A DNA stretch of 64,000 nt from Plutella xylostella (lineage: Eukaryota; Arthropoda; Insecta; Lepidoptera; Plutellidae), in contig NC_063983.1 in NCBI RefSeq assembly GCF_932276165.1, forward strand, positions 5,463,501 through 5,527,500, written 5' to 3'. Below are positions 37,378 through 49,600 of this stretch, in pieces. The notes beneath the pieces were generated by a model, which was given only the letters and a program-made list of their open reading frames with translations, was not told where the DNA came from and searched no databases. Each line of letters begins with the position of its first letter. The first letter of the stretch is position 1. The position numbers and the translations under genes were made by a program.

Positions 37378-40300
37378 TTATAGCTTTTTACTCTTTCCTT
37401 TCTTCCCTTTTTTCGACTTTGGACCTTTTGGCTTCTTTGAAGATCCTTTTGATTTTTTTGTTTGTGGCGATGAAACTTCCTCTTCAGGCTCCAGTTCAGG
37501 ATCAAGTGATGAAGGTGGCAATGGTGGCACTGAAGGGTCTTCTTCGGGGTCTAAATAAAGGTATTCTGTCTGTAATCAAAACAAGTGAACATAGGTAACA
37601 TAGAGTGGGAAGCTGCAATAATTTTAAGAAATTGTTATCACTCCACAGACTTTATGTCCGTGCCTTTTGAAGAGTGGTAATTTTTATGAGATAGTTTTTA
37701 ATTCTTTTATTTACTCTCTACTCGGTAAGGAAGTTTCATTTATATATATATATATATATATTCTATCTTTTATATATATATTGTTCTTTTTTTTTTCTTT
37801 TTCTTTTTTCCCTTTTTTTTTCCACTGCTGGGGGAAAATCCACATGGATACCTGGGAAGAGGACCCAGGTAGTGTCGGGCGTTAACCGACTAAAAACCCC
37901 CAGCCGTGTATCTCATTATACAAGATTTTTTTTTCTTTTTTTTTTCCTTTTTTTTTTATTAATGGTTTTCAGAGTCACACTTACATTAGTAATGGCAACA
38001 AACTTAACAAGGACAGGGTCAATGCCAGCTGTCTTCGGAGAACTTGGCACCTGGACACCTGGCAATGGCTCGGCCCCTCAGTCGTTATAGGTCATGTTTT
38101 GCCTGATGTTAGTGTGTGACTCTGTTCTTAAAGATAACTTATTTTAATTGTTAGTTATGATATAATAATCAATAGGTTAGTTATATAAATTGGTTCTTGT
38201 AAATTATCAAGAATATTGTGAACCTAGATCAGAGACCTACAAACAAAGCATCTACGATAAGGGGTCTAGACTGTTCTGAATAAGTAATATTTAAACTTCG
38301 TTTATTTTGCATGACTTCGTGCTTCTGGAAAGGTAGTCAAGTGTTGAAAGTCTTGTAAGTTACGCTACTTAAGAGTTAAGTATTTACTTACAGTTAATAT
38401 TAACTAGTACACACGGCAACGTTAAATGGTTGGCAGGGCACACTAACGTAGGTAGTGTATGTGTGTGTCGGCGACGTCGACGTAATTATTTATTTCTGGG
38501 CAACCCACACACGGATATTGTAAGCATGTAGTTGTGCCAGTGACAATGATTCATTGTTTTTATGATATGAAGCAAAATTTTGCACAGTATTGTTATAGAT
38601 TGAATGGCTCAGTTCACTCAGTTGGTATGACACAGGACTTACATTAAGCGGTATGGTGGTTCAAATCCCACTGAACTTACAATATTTCTTTTTTGTTTTT
38701 TTAAAAGATTTAATTTATTTTTTATGATGGTTAATAAAAGTATTGTAGTATACACGAATAAAAGCAACACAGAAAGTAAATGAAACAAGTTATTAAGTGT
38801 TAAAATTACCAAATTTATTCTTGCCGTAACATAAACATTAACAATGTTACGTTTTTGTTGTTTTACGTTTTAAAACATAGTTGTAGTTTATATTAATAAG
38901 GAAAATTTTCAATTTGCAGTTTTAAATCATAATAAACATCAGACAAGGATGGCCTGGCTATTTTACTAAAGTAAATAGGCAAGTCATTAGTTATATGAAT
39001 CAACATGTTAATTAGCTAGAAATAAGATAACTTATTCTAACCTCAGTAACAATAACATCATGAACACATTGGCTTACCCATCATTGTAAATAATGATAAG
39101 TATTTAACAAAATAACTACAAATGGAAAAATAAAAATTACTGAGCTAACCCCAATAACTATAATTTTCACCACTTTTTCGCCATAATATCTTACGTCCAT
39201 CCTTGTCTGACTTAGGACTTTTCATCACTAAATATCACAACATTGTTGCACCAAAGTTTAAAATAGTCAGTCGCAAAACGCACTCTGTTTCGACGATGCT
39301 GATCGGTTAGAGCAATTTTCTTCGCCGGCCTCCGACACCACAACCCAGCAGCACGCAAGTGAACCCGTATGGTTTGTAGGCATAGATTATGTGTTGTGGC
39401 CGTAGAACGGGTGCTGCAGAACGGATCAGCGCTATGTGCAGCTACGATTTCTCGATGGCGTGGTGATGCATTCGTATAGACGACTACTGTCTACATGTCC
39501 CGAATCTGCGTATCGGTGAACCCATAATTGAACGGTTCTCCTCTGCAAACAAAAAAAACAAACACTTAGCATATATAAATACAAATATTCTAACAGTCAA
39601 ATAAAATATTTGCAATTCTATGTTACTTACCGTTAAACGTCTTGCGATTTCACTAATTATTGTAATATTTTGTTCATATAAATATAATTATCTCCGCCTT
39701 TTTGAACATGGTTAAGTGACTTTCCATAGTGACTGCGAAGAGTAATTAATTAAATTGACAAATCACAAAGTGAATCACTATGCAGATGCAGAGGTGAATT
39801 TTATTGTCACTAAAACTAAAAACAAATTTCGTTTATTCATATTGTATGAGGGTAGAATGATTTTAATTCTCAAATGAAGAACGAATCATATATTTTTGGC
39901 GAAGAGAAATAGTCGACAGCTATGCAGCTTGTAGTCATTTGTCAGTTTCAAATAAATTAATTTTATACTCAACAGCGTTTAAATTAACGCAAAATTTTAA
40001 TTAAGTAAAATAAAAATAACCGTCAGTGGACTCGAACTCACGACCTATGTTTCATAAGTCTAACATTCTACCAATGAGCTACGAAGTTTATAGACACAAG
40101 TAGTGAAATTTTGCTTCACGTCAATTTTATAACTATTTAACTAACACTACCGGTTGATATTTTTATGTCACAGCTGGTTTACGGGCGTTTGCCTACGCGC
40201 AAACTCGTTTATGCTGTTGTGTGTGTTTGTGTGGTTTGTTACTGGTGTGTTAACCGATTCCTGCGTTTATGCACACATAGACAACGTTAGTGTGCACACA

Positions 40301-42538
40301 TACACTACGTTAGTGTGCCCTGCCAACCATTTGACGTTGCCGTGTGTACCTAACTAAGTTTTAAAAAAGACGCTTTGAAAAAAATTAAATGTAGTTAACT
40401 ACTTACTCGTTAAGTTTAATAACATAAATACGTACTTACTTTTAGTTGATTGAGTTGGGGAAATTGAATAAACATGCTTTCAATAAAGTCTTCGTAATAA
40501 ATGTTTCCGTCGCCATGAATATTCGCATCTCTTAGCATTTCGATCTTCTCAGCTTCATCAAATAAATCACCATCTTTTGTCACAATTTCGATTAATTCAT
40601 TCGTATCAAGAAAATTTCTTTTTTCAGTATCAAATGCCTATGGAAACACAACTAATTAGTGTCAAAGTAGACGGTTGAGTACCTACCTTGTAAGGATTGG
40701 GTCAGATTAGCCAAATATTTAATGTGTATATTTGTTTGGAAAAATTAATGCCACTACGAACCCTAAACGCAAGTAGCAATTCTTTCTTGATTTCTGGATG
40801 TATAAGCCATTTGTTAAGCAAGAAAAAAACTTGTTTTTCTGTTAGAACTCTTGTTGTTCCCATTTTTAATCTTTCCACTTCTTTCATAATTTCAGCATAT
40901 GTAGGGTAGTAAAAATTTCTTCTATGGTACCTATAGGAAAAATATTGATGCTTAAAATACCATTATGACAAGTACGTAGTTATGTAGGTATAGATTGGCA
41001 AGTTGCTTGGCGACCCTCCTTGCGGGGTGAAAGACGCGGAGGGGACGAGGTACCCAAGACGACAGCGGGTAGCGGGAGGGTAGCGGTGGAGGGGAACGCG
41101 TGCACTGCATGTCATTGTTACGGCAGTCTCGGCCGCGCAGCCGAGGCGGCCACATGTCTTATATACTCTGTCATAATTTGAGTGCGACCCACATGAGATC
41201 ATTGATCCTGAGACCATTAGTCTTAGGATGAGTGTTGAGGCCTTTTTAATATTATCATTATATTATTATTAGGTATCTATAATTCGTCAACAAAATAACG
41301 TTAAAAACAACAAATCGTATAATGTCTCAATATAGGGGCTTCTTGTAGAACAGCGTACCGGATCAGTCATGCTACGCGGCTAAAGGTTGGTACTGCGCAG
41401 TCAGATACGAAAAAGTAAACAACAAAGACGAAGAGTCCATATGACAGTGCGTCAGTTGTCAGTTCTTGTAACTAGGAAAGCAACCAACATTTATGTGATT
41501 TAATGAAAGTAATTAATGAGCAAAACACAGAGAAAAATTACAAAATTGATGAAATTTTGAAAGAAAATGGTCATATCGTGCTTCGCCTACCCCCATACCA
41601 CCCGGAATTAAATCCTATTGAACTTGTGTGGCTCGCAAGAACGTCGATTGACTCTAACTAAGATAAAGAGATAAAAGACTTAGAGTTGCTTTTCTCTAAT
41701 TATTCGCCTGAAAAGTGGAGAAATTGTGACGACCATGTCATAAAAAATTAAGACGAATATTATAAATCTGATAGAGTATTTGACAATGTATTGGACAGGT
41801 ATGTTATTGTTTATTTATAATTTAATGTAAATTAAACATAAAATATTATATGTGTACACTGAACTAATATGACTGGCGTACTCTAGTACATTATACTTCA
41901 AAGTAGGTATAATGTTTTTTGGTTTTTGTCTTAGATTTATAATTGAAGTTAATGAAAACGATGATGAAGATGAGGATGACGACGACGATGAACAAGTTAA
42001 AACAGAGAGTGAACATGAAAGTGACATGGAAATTGATTTATAAAATAAAACACTTTTACATAAATAAATTCAAATAGTAGATATTCTGAAGGTAAACATC
42101 CAAATTTTAATGCTGTCAAACTATAAATTTTAAGCTAAATATGACATTTACGGGAACACTCATAGAATAAAATTTTACTTAGGTACGTCAGAAATAGTTA
42201 CAAGCTATCGCGAGATTAATCCGGGCACACTTTTCTACGTGTGTAGCATGTCGTGCTACCTCGCCCCCGCCACTTCTTTCACCCCGCAAGGAGGGTCGCC
42301 AAGTAACTTGCCACATTATAGTTTTCATTTAATATTTTTTGATAATTCCGTAGGTAACCTACTTTTTCAAACCCAGAAATTGTTCAAATTGTTCAACGGT
42401 AACAACATTGATAGGGTCACTGTCATCTACTGAAAGTAATGGTTTTGCCTCGGAACTAAACCATTCATTAATGTCGTTTCTTTGTTCCTGCGTAAATCTT
42501 GTGATAGTGTTTAACGGGTTCAAAATATCATAAGTCAT
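37378..42538 (-). CDS. EFCAB2: EF-hand protein resembling EFCAB2/DRC8
   Basis: Four exons in transcript order: 42538-42363, 40921-40762, 40637-40440, 37569-37378, totalling 726 bases (241 aa) with agreeing phases. The protein has a calmodulin-like layout: the N-terminal half (QFEQFLGLKKRNFYYPTYAE) and the third and fourth hands (AFDTEKRNFLDTNELIEIV, RDANIHGDGNIYYEDFIESM). The loops are degenerate, so calcium binding is doubtful. LLLAFRAFDTEKRNFL aligns by eye with the vertebrate EFCAB2 stretch around LLRAFEVLDSAKRGFL. EFCAB2 is subunit DRC8 of the axonemal dynein regulatory complex, so sperm-flagellum expression is likely. A Lys-rich tail (GSSKKPKGPKSKKGKKGKSK) is not expected in the vertebrate protein. 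The call to this subfamily is moderate; the EF-hand nature is firm. Confidence 0.75.
37740..38100 (-). repeat. TA microsatellite, pyrimidine tracts and a retroelement 3' tail
   Basis: A (TA)n run at 37745-37790 and long T/C tracts at 37790-37820 and 37925-37960 flank a stretch with the hairpin ACCTGGG-TCCTCTT-CCCAGGT. This looks like the A-rich tail of a minus-strand retroelement. No coding part is seen. Confidence 0.45.
38604..38684 (+). repeat. tRNA-like sequence in the left arm
   Basis: GGCTCAGTTCACTCAGTTGG resembles a Pol III A box, and GGTTCAAATCCCAC matches a B box with a T-arm stem. AGTTCA and TGAACT could pair as an acceptor stem. The anticodon arm is poor, so I treat it as tRNA-derived and not as a working tRNA. 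Confidence 0.5.
39210..39545 (-). pseudogene. Tc1/mariner-superfamily transposase relic
   Basis: The minus strand reads RRTVQLWVHRYADSGHV (helix-turn-helix region). After a frameshift it reads LRAAGLWCRRPAKKIALTDQ, then HRRNRVRFATDYFKLWCNNV and VIFSDEKS, which contains a catalytic-type Asp. Stops and a frameshift interrupt it. It is the likely remains of the element's own enzyme. Confidence 0.7.
40018..40090 (-). repeat. tRNA-like sequence in the right arm
   Basis: On the minus strand TAGCTCATTGGTAGAATG resembles an A box and GAGTTCGAGTCCAC a B box. It is the inverted counterpart of the stretch at 38604-38684, at a matching distance from the element end. Confidence 0.5.
40990..42320 (+). mobile_element. 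TIR transposon relic in the first EF-hand gene intron
   Basis: GGCAAGTTGCTTGGCGACCC, leading into CTCCTTGCGGGGTGAAAGA (about 40997-41034), recurs inverted at about 42270-42312. Between them is a transposase C-terminus. Exact ends and target duplication are not clear. Confidence 0.7.
41504..42043 (+). pseudogene. DDE transposase C-terminal fragment
   Basis: VLRLPPYHPELNPIELVWLA is the signature of the last catalytic segment of IS630/Tc1-like DDE transposases, with the final acidic residue in NPIELVW. Downstream parts match EKWRNCDDHVIKN and a very acidic tail (DDEDEDDDDDEQVKTESEHE) ending at TAA 42041-42043. Internal stops and the missing N-terminus show it is dead. Confidence 0.75.
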
Positions 42539-43114
42539 TGTTATAGATTATTTTAAAGTACCTATTCAAAAAACAGTAAATTTCGATATTTCATGTAAAT
42601 TTTAAGTTAAAAATAGCCAAAAATGTCTATGAAAAAAAGAAGCACAGAGAATAAATGGTAATCCTAGGGTCATTATTATTCTGATATAAACGTATTGATA
42701 ACGTTTTACAATATGCCTAGGTCGATTACAAAACTGGATGGTCCGCCTAGAAGTTTTATAGTACGCTGTGTTTTCAATACGGAAGCGACATAAATACATA
42801 ATCAGTGATCATGCTCTATTTTCTTTCATATTGATTTTCATAGGAACACACAGTAGACTCCGCTAAACAAAGAATATATTTTCCTTAGGATAATCCTCAA
42901 TCAAGTCTAGTTGCTCTATATAAAGGATTTGTTTGACTGACATGTGATGTGACATTGACACAATTGACATGACATTTGACTTTGACGGTTTGACGCCCCG
43001 TCCGCGGTTTAATGGAAAATTGGTAAACAAAACGAGTATCTCGGCGATGTAAAATCATAAAATATCATCTCAAATAGAATAACAGAACGTTTTAAAGGAA
43101 ACATTTCGGCAAAT
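42539..43114. promoter_or_regulatory. Divergent promoter region of the EF-hand gene and HROB
   Basis: The start codons of the two genes are 576 bases apart on opposite strands. The stretch has GGCGTCAAAC-type and CCGCGGTTTA blocks near 42990 but no clear TATA box. A shared promoter is inferred from spacing only. Confidence 0.45.
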
Positions 43115-46100
43115 ATGTTTGAATCTGATGATTTTGACCAGGTGAGCCAAGTCCTATTAGTTGAATCCTTTAAGATCCTTATACCTCCTAACCATAACCT
43201 TTATACATTTTCTTTATAGGTTTTGTCGCAGTTTGAGTTTCCTGAGGTTAAAAGTCCCGATTTCGGGGTGAACAAAATCACTGATACACGTGTGCAGCAT
43301 GTAAAAGAGAATCCTGAAAGTACAAGACCAAACACTTCAGAGCCAAGTATTGCATTTACTAGCAACAACTTGATAACTACTACAACTCAACAAAATGATG
43401 AATTTAAAACTCCCGAATTTCTTTCGCCTAAACATGCAAAACGGAAAATGATTAATTCTTTGTTTGATTCTAAAAGTAAAAGGAAGTTTCCGGGTCCTGC
43501 CGGGCTACTGACTGGAAGTCTTGAGGACAACCAGGATGAGAGTGTTGGACAAATGCAACTGCTCTCGCAGGTATGAGACCTTCATCATAGCAAGTTCCTT
43601 CCTCCTCGATTTTTAGGGTTCCGTTAGTCTACTAGGTTATAATATACCGTTATATAATATAAAATATTAAAGTACAGTTCTCCCATATTAATAATGCGCA
43701 TGCAAATCTTCGCAAACTGTTGTATTCCCGGAAACACCCGAATCAGGGCCTTAAACAAAGCACTTGCATTTTGATCCTTGTTCGGAAGAAATAGTAGTCA
43801 ATATCATGTGACACATAATCGAAAACAATTTGGGCGGTCGGTGGCTGTCACCGATCAGTCAAGGGTCTCAAGGTCAAGATCAATATTACTTTTGTGGAAT
43901 TATAAAGAGCTGCAATTACACATCGTTCTTGTTATTTTTTTCAAATGTGAATTTAATTTCAACTTTAATTATTTTTGACGATGCCATATTATGAGGCACA
44001 TTTAAGAATAAAATATGCGTCACATTGATAGACTTCACTTTGCCAATAAAGCCACACCCAAAAGACCAAGTTTGTAATTGTAATATTATTGTGAATGATC
44101 AGCGCTGTAAATACTTTTGGACTGAGATTTTAATGTAAACATTTTTATGAATGTGAAATAATCAGTGCTGTAAATACTTTTGAACTGAGATTTAAAAATT
44201 AAATGTAAACCTGTTTTTGAAATCCATTTCTCCTTATAATATAAACCTTGTGTTATTCAAACCTTCTTTCATCCATCTTTACATCAGCTTCAGTAAGACA
44301 CTTGAAAAGTACCTACTGTAACATTTTCGAAGTAAATTTTAATATTATGGAATATTATGAATTATCGAATCAAATTTCGTTACTGATAAATCAATTATCT
44401 CTTTTAGCACCAATGGACAACATTTCATTTTCTTTACCCTATATTTTTATTAGCTATTCGGAAAGGTTATAAAAAATTAGAGGACCCGTATTTTTTTATT
44501 TTGTATATACATTAATTTTTGCATGTTATTTTTAACTTTAAAGTTAATTATTTCAAAACCGGAAGTGACATCACATATTTGGCTCAATTTTTATTTTTGT
44601 CTATTGCCTTAGTCTTGAAAAAAAACATAAATGACACTGACAAGTGACATTTAAACTTTGTTTACATGCCAACCAACAAATGGGTCATTTTCAAATGACA
44701 TTGATATTTCTGATGATACAAAGTAGGTACTTATCATGTAAAATAATAAGCAGTAGCATTTTTTCAGCTGTGTAGGCGGTGGCATGCTCTGGGATATATT
44801 AAATAGAGGTCATCTCTTAATAAGTACTAACCATTTTATATGATAAATTAAAAAAATAGTCAGAAAGTGTCAGAACAGAATTTATGAAAATGACCCAAAT
44901 AAACAACAACGACTCGATAAAACGTCAACGTCAATCAAAAATGAAAGCGACAGTTACTTTGTTTTTAAATCTATAGGCTTTGATCATCAAAATGCATCGC
45001 ACCTGATGCATAACGTCATCAGCACTTTTTTACTATTTTATGATTTTCTCGAAAATGATACATCCAAAAAATACAAAAACATTTTTTTTGTGGCCTTGAG
45101 AGCTAAATCTCGAAATGGTTTTCGATTTATAGCAGCTTTAGTTTTTTGAAATGTTGTCCATTACATAATTCTACTAAAATTTCATGAAGAAAATGCACTT
45201 AACCACTCTAAATACATAATAGTTTTCTAACGCTCGGGAATACGACCGTTGCCGAACAATGACGAAGATTTCTATGTGCATTATCAATTTTGGGGAACTG
45301 TAAACTGTTATTTAACTAAAACCTAATTGCCACATTTTCATATCACAGGATGTAGATTTCACACAAAATCATTTAAGAAGTGAAATATTTCAATCTCCTC
45401 TCTGGGCCAGACTGGTGGAAGACATCAGGGAGTGGACCGTGGGGAATGTGGATTCAATTCAAACTATAAAGCAGCAAGCATTAGCTGGCCACTTGCAGAG
45501 GAGGAAAGCACAAAACATTACAGCTTTTGTTGAAGCCATCGACAGGTCTGCCACTGATCCTGTCGTTATTTTGAGAGATAAAAGTGGTAAGGATATTTTT
45601 TAGTAAATCAGTTAGAATTACCATAGTTTTCATTTTTTCTATACTCAATATATGTACTACAATGTAACATAACTTTGTTGTATGGATAAGAAAGAGAAAT
45701 CCACTGTCTGCATATAGAATTTGAAGACTGCTTTCCTATTCTATTTATTTATGTATACTTAAAATAAAAACATGACTGTTTCTTAGGTAACACCTCATGC
45801 ATTATTTGTAAAATAATTTCAGGTAGTATAAAATGCACCTTGCACAGAGACGCCTGGCTATCATTCTCATCCTACATAGCCTCTGAGTACTGTGCACTGG
45901 TGCTTCGAACCCCCACAGTGCTGACAACAGGTGGAGCCTTCAAGAAACACTACCTGAACATTACACTCAGTAATATCTATGCAATATACAGTTCTGCAGT
46001 ACTGAAGGATGATGAGACTAATACAATCCCAGATGGATATAGTATGGTGTATGAAGAAGAGTTCAGTGTGATAAAGACTACAGCTGCTCATAATAATGAT

Positions 46101-46494
46101 AAAGGTATGCTGACACTAACTGTGCTACCACAAAAAACTTTAAACACTGTTTAACTAGTGCTAGCTAATTTTGTAGGCGTTTGACAGCGCTAAACATATG
46201 TTAAATACTGTGTTTTTGTGGTAAGGCCCTAAAGATCTGTTATTTAAAATATCAGACTACTTATATGAGAGATTTTGGCTATCTTAAAAATAAGATTTCA
46301 AACTATGACTTATAATGGCAACAAAGCCACTACCTACCTGTATTGCAGATTGAATCTATGTTATGTATGGTTTATAAATAAAAAACTCTTCTATTTCAGG
46401 TGATAGTATAATGAATCAAAATGGATCCCCACTAGAGACTGATGACTTCCTAGGCGACCTAGATGGCAGCATATTTTTAGATGATATATTCTGA
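43115..46494 (+). CDS. HROB: Homologous recombination OB-fold protein
   Basis: Five exons: 43115-43141, 43220-43570, 45349-45586, 45823-46104, 46400-46494, totalling 993 bases (330 aa) with agreeing phases. The conserved KRKFPGPAG motif lies at residues about 97-104, followed by a helical segment (SPLWARLVEDIREW), then an OB-fold-like domain with DPVVILRDKSGSIKCTLHRD and FKKHYLNITLSNIYAIYSS. These match HROB (C17orf53/MCM8IP) as recalled. HROB loads and activates the MCM8-MCM9 helicase in recombination repair. The protein is much shorter than the human one, mostly in its N-terminal disordered part. An acidic end (DDFLGDLDGSIFLDDIF) closes it. ATTAAA near 46572 may be its polyadenylation signal. 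Confidence 0.88.
43571..45348. other. HROB intron 2
   Basis: A direct duplication of about 60 bases lies at 44097-44215 (ATCAGCGCTGTAAATACTTT and ATCAGTGCTGTAAATACTTT). The rest is AT-rich and shows no coding signal or complete transposon. Confidence 0.5.
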
Positions 46495-46699
46495 GGAGCC
46501 TCATCATTGATTGGAGTTTGTTCTGTGATAATAATTATTGTAAATAAGTGCCTAAATATTTTGTATTTAACATTAAATATATATGGCATGTTTTGATTAT
46601 TATACTAAAGGTTTTTCAAATTATAAACTTTACCTAACCTAGTATTATCAAGTCAAGAAATAAAAGGCAAAACTACCTATTTTACGATAACGTATATTA

Positions 46700-49600
46700 T
46701 TAATCTGCCACTAATAAAACATTTGACTTTATATGTTGTGCCATTATATGCTTGGACAATGTCGAGGAATGAAGATATGTGGTGGGGCACATTTTGCATT
46801 TATAAATAGGCTTCCTTTTCACAATCTTTCCTTCTTTAGTTGTGTCCTTCTCGTCACTGTCAGTGCTTCCAAAGTGCGATATTAAATGTCTCTTGTAGTT
46901 TGCATGCTTAACTTGTGCATTGCAGTGAGGGCAAGTTTGGTATCCTGTAAAAAATATATGTATAATTATTATAATAGAATAAATATTCCTAGGTTGAGCC
47001 ACTATTTAATACTTATGGGTGTTATTAGTATAATTCTTCAAGTAGTTTTTCTTAGTGAAAAGGATTCATATTTATAATTTGTTCTAATTGTACATGCTCA
47101 TAAATTATTAGGTGATATGTTCATTATCACACTATCAAGCTATTTTATTTACACTAGTGCTGCCCGATCTAATTGGATTCATAGAATAAGAGGAGCAGTT
47201 CTATATAATATTTTGGATTATTAATAACTATTTCATGTGCATCTTGTATAAATTAGTTAGTACTCACCTTTACAGTTTTTGGTTGCTGGTGTGCTGTCAG
47301 TGCCTGTGTCTATAATCAATGGTTGTTTCTCTTCCTCTGTATCGACTGTGCACTGTGCCTAGAAGCAAACACGGTTATTAAAAATTATATCAAATTTAAT
47401 TGTTTATAAGTATCTAAGTACTGAGTTGAATTTTATAATTGAACAATCGAACATCTCTAAGGACTTCATGTTGCATGTTCAGGTCCAGACACATACTAAA
47501 AAACTTTATCTATAGTTCGTATTTGTTTCTTGAAGTAGTTGGTAGTTGTCACATGATTTTAAAGAAAAAAGCCCAAGAAATTTAAGGCAGTCCTCAGAGT
47601 ATCTACCCACAAAAGGCAGTATCTAATGCTAATGAAGGGCTGATGATGATGAATATTGAATATCCAGTCAGCTTCATAAGTAGCTATACACTTCTGTAAA
47701 CTGACGGATTGACGAGGTACTTATAGCTACTTATACAGCTGACTGTACATGACATACCGCGATGTGTAGCTTCAACTCGCTTTCATTGTGGAACAGCTTG
47801 GCGCAAGCGGTGCACGCGTGGACCGCCTCCCCCCTCTTCACCGTGATGCACGGCCGGCTGGTGAGAAAGGAGGGAAGCCCTGGAATAAAAATAAAAACTA
47901 TGTATTATTTAGCGACTTTGTTGGTTTGTCGTCGACACGATAAGAAGAAAAGAAAAACTCAAATTAAAGTTGAAAGAAATTCTGAATTTGAAAAGAATTA
48001 ATTTTGTGTTCCGTATAAAATATATATTTCATGCATACAGCCCTACACACGCCTAGGGAGCGCTACATGGGTGGCCATGTATTCAGAAAAGTGGCGCCCT
48101 CTTTCTTGTCAGGCTGTATTTATACATTTGCCTGACTGAACTCGGAGGAACGTAGGTATATCATACTGGGTAAATAGGGTTCCGCTCATCTCGCATAATC
48201 TTTATTGACCAAAACTCATTTCGCATAACTCGTATGGTCTAAACTTTTTTGGCCGAACCATCACTTTGCCAAGACTTTTGTGGCATAAGGCTCGTTTCGT
48301 CTAAAACTCTTTAGGCACAATCTTTAAACACCTAAGTTTCGTTTGCTCAAATTTATGTTCGTCTATACCTATGTATAATCTTGTTTCTCCTAATGTTATC
48401 TTAATAAATAATATATTAAGTATGTAGTAAATGTACAAATTGTGGTATTTTTCTCCTACATCCCGAAAATCACGATATTGTATGATCAAAAAATCGAAAG
48501 TTAACGACCAATATAATTATTACAAACCCCATGAGATCGAAACCTAAAAATAGGTGCGACGACGAGCAAAGCGAGGAGGAACGTGTTAGGTGCACATGTT
48601 CATCAAAACCAAAGCGGAGCGCAGCGAAGCGGAGCGGAGCGTTTTCCAAACAGCGGAAACAATACAAGGCACCAGTTTGCGCTATGTAGGGAGACGCTCC
48701 GTCAAAGTTAAAGCCAAACGAATATTATTACTTTGTATAAACCTATGCCATAGCATTATTAGGCTATTCAAGATTTGGCCATACCATTATTAGGCTAAAC
48801 AATGTTATGCGAAATAACTTTTTACTAAACGAGATTTATGCCATACGATTTTCGGCGTAACGAGACTTTGACCAAACGTTACTATGCAATACGAGATTAG
48901 GCAAAAAAATCTTATGCCAAAAAAGGTAGAACCGGGTAAATAACTAAATCCCAATATCTATGTGGACTAGACTGTACCTTACTCGTTCACTTTAATTCGT
49001 GCGTCTAAAAAACACTCACCTCTAAAATATCTTACTTACGTCTTTTAGTGAGTGAAATGGACGTCTTGGAGGGCGCATTCTCGTATCTGCACTCGACCAC
49101 GTGGATGTGCAGTACGTAGTCGTCCTTCAGCTTGTTGGATTCGCCCGGAGAGTAGGTATCAATATCTTCTGGGGGATAAAATAGGTTGTTTATTACATAG
49201 TACAGTGGAAGACTTTGTTAATTTGGTAGCAGCAGTTTAATTAACAAAGTATATGTGAACGATTACAAGTGGTGCATTAGCGAAGCCTTTAATTTAAGTT
49301 AGTTCAACAAGGTACAGAAATATAGAGCTACTTATGATGCTCACCGCTCACCGCACCACGTAAAATATGAAATTCGATCTGACTTGATTCTAGACTTCTT
49401 CACCTACAACGGCATAAAACAATCCACCCAGCACACTACCAAGGATACCTACGAGTGTCGTCGCTAGTGAGCCGCTGCAGCAGGTGCGGTATGTAGATGA
49501 AGTTCCACTCGTCAGTGACCGCAACAAGGTACAGAGCTATGATGCTGACCGCACCACGTAAAATATGAAATTCGATCTGACTTGATTCTAGACTTCTCTA

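Larger units (their letters stand above)
38408..40358. mobile_element. Tc1/mariner-type relic with long inverted arms
   Basis: The left end GTACACACGGCAACGTTAAA and the right end inverse (GTACACACGGCAACGTCAAA) lead into arms sharing TGGTTGGCAGGGCACACTAA and, further in, GAAGCAAAATTT and a tRNA-like stretch. The arms diverge but align over about 300 bp. TA sits outside the left end, and TA sits one base outside the right end. A decayed transposase lies inside. It occupies the last intron of the EF-hand gene. Confidence 0.75.
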
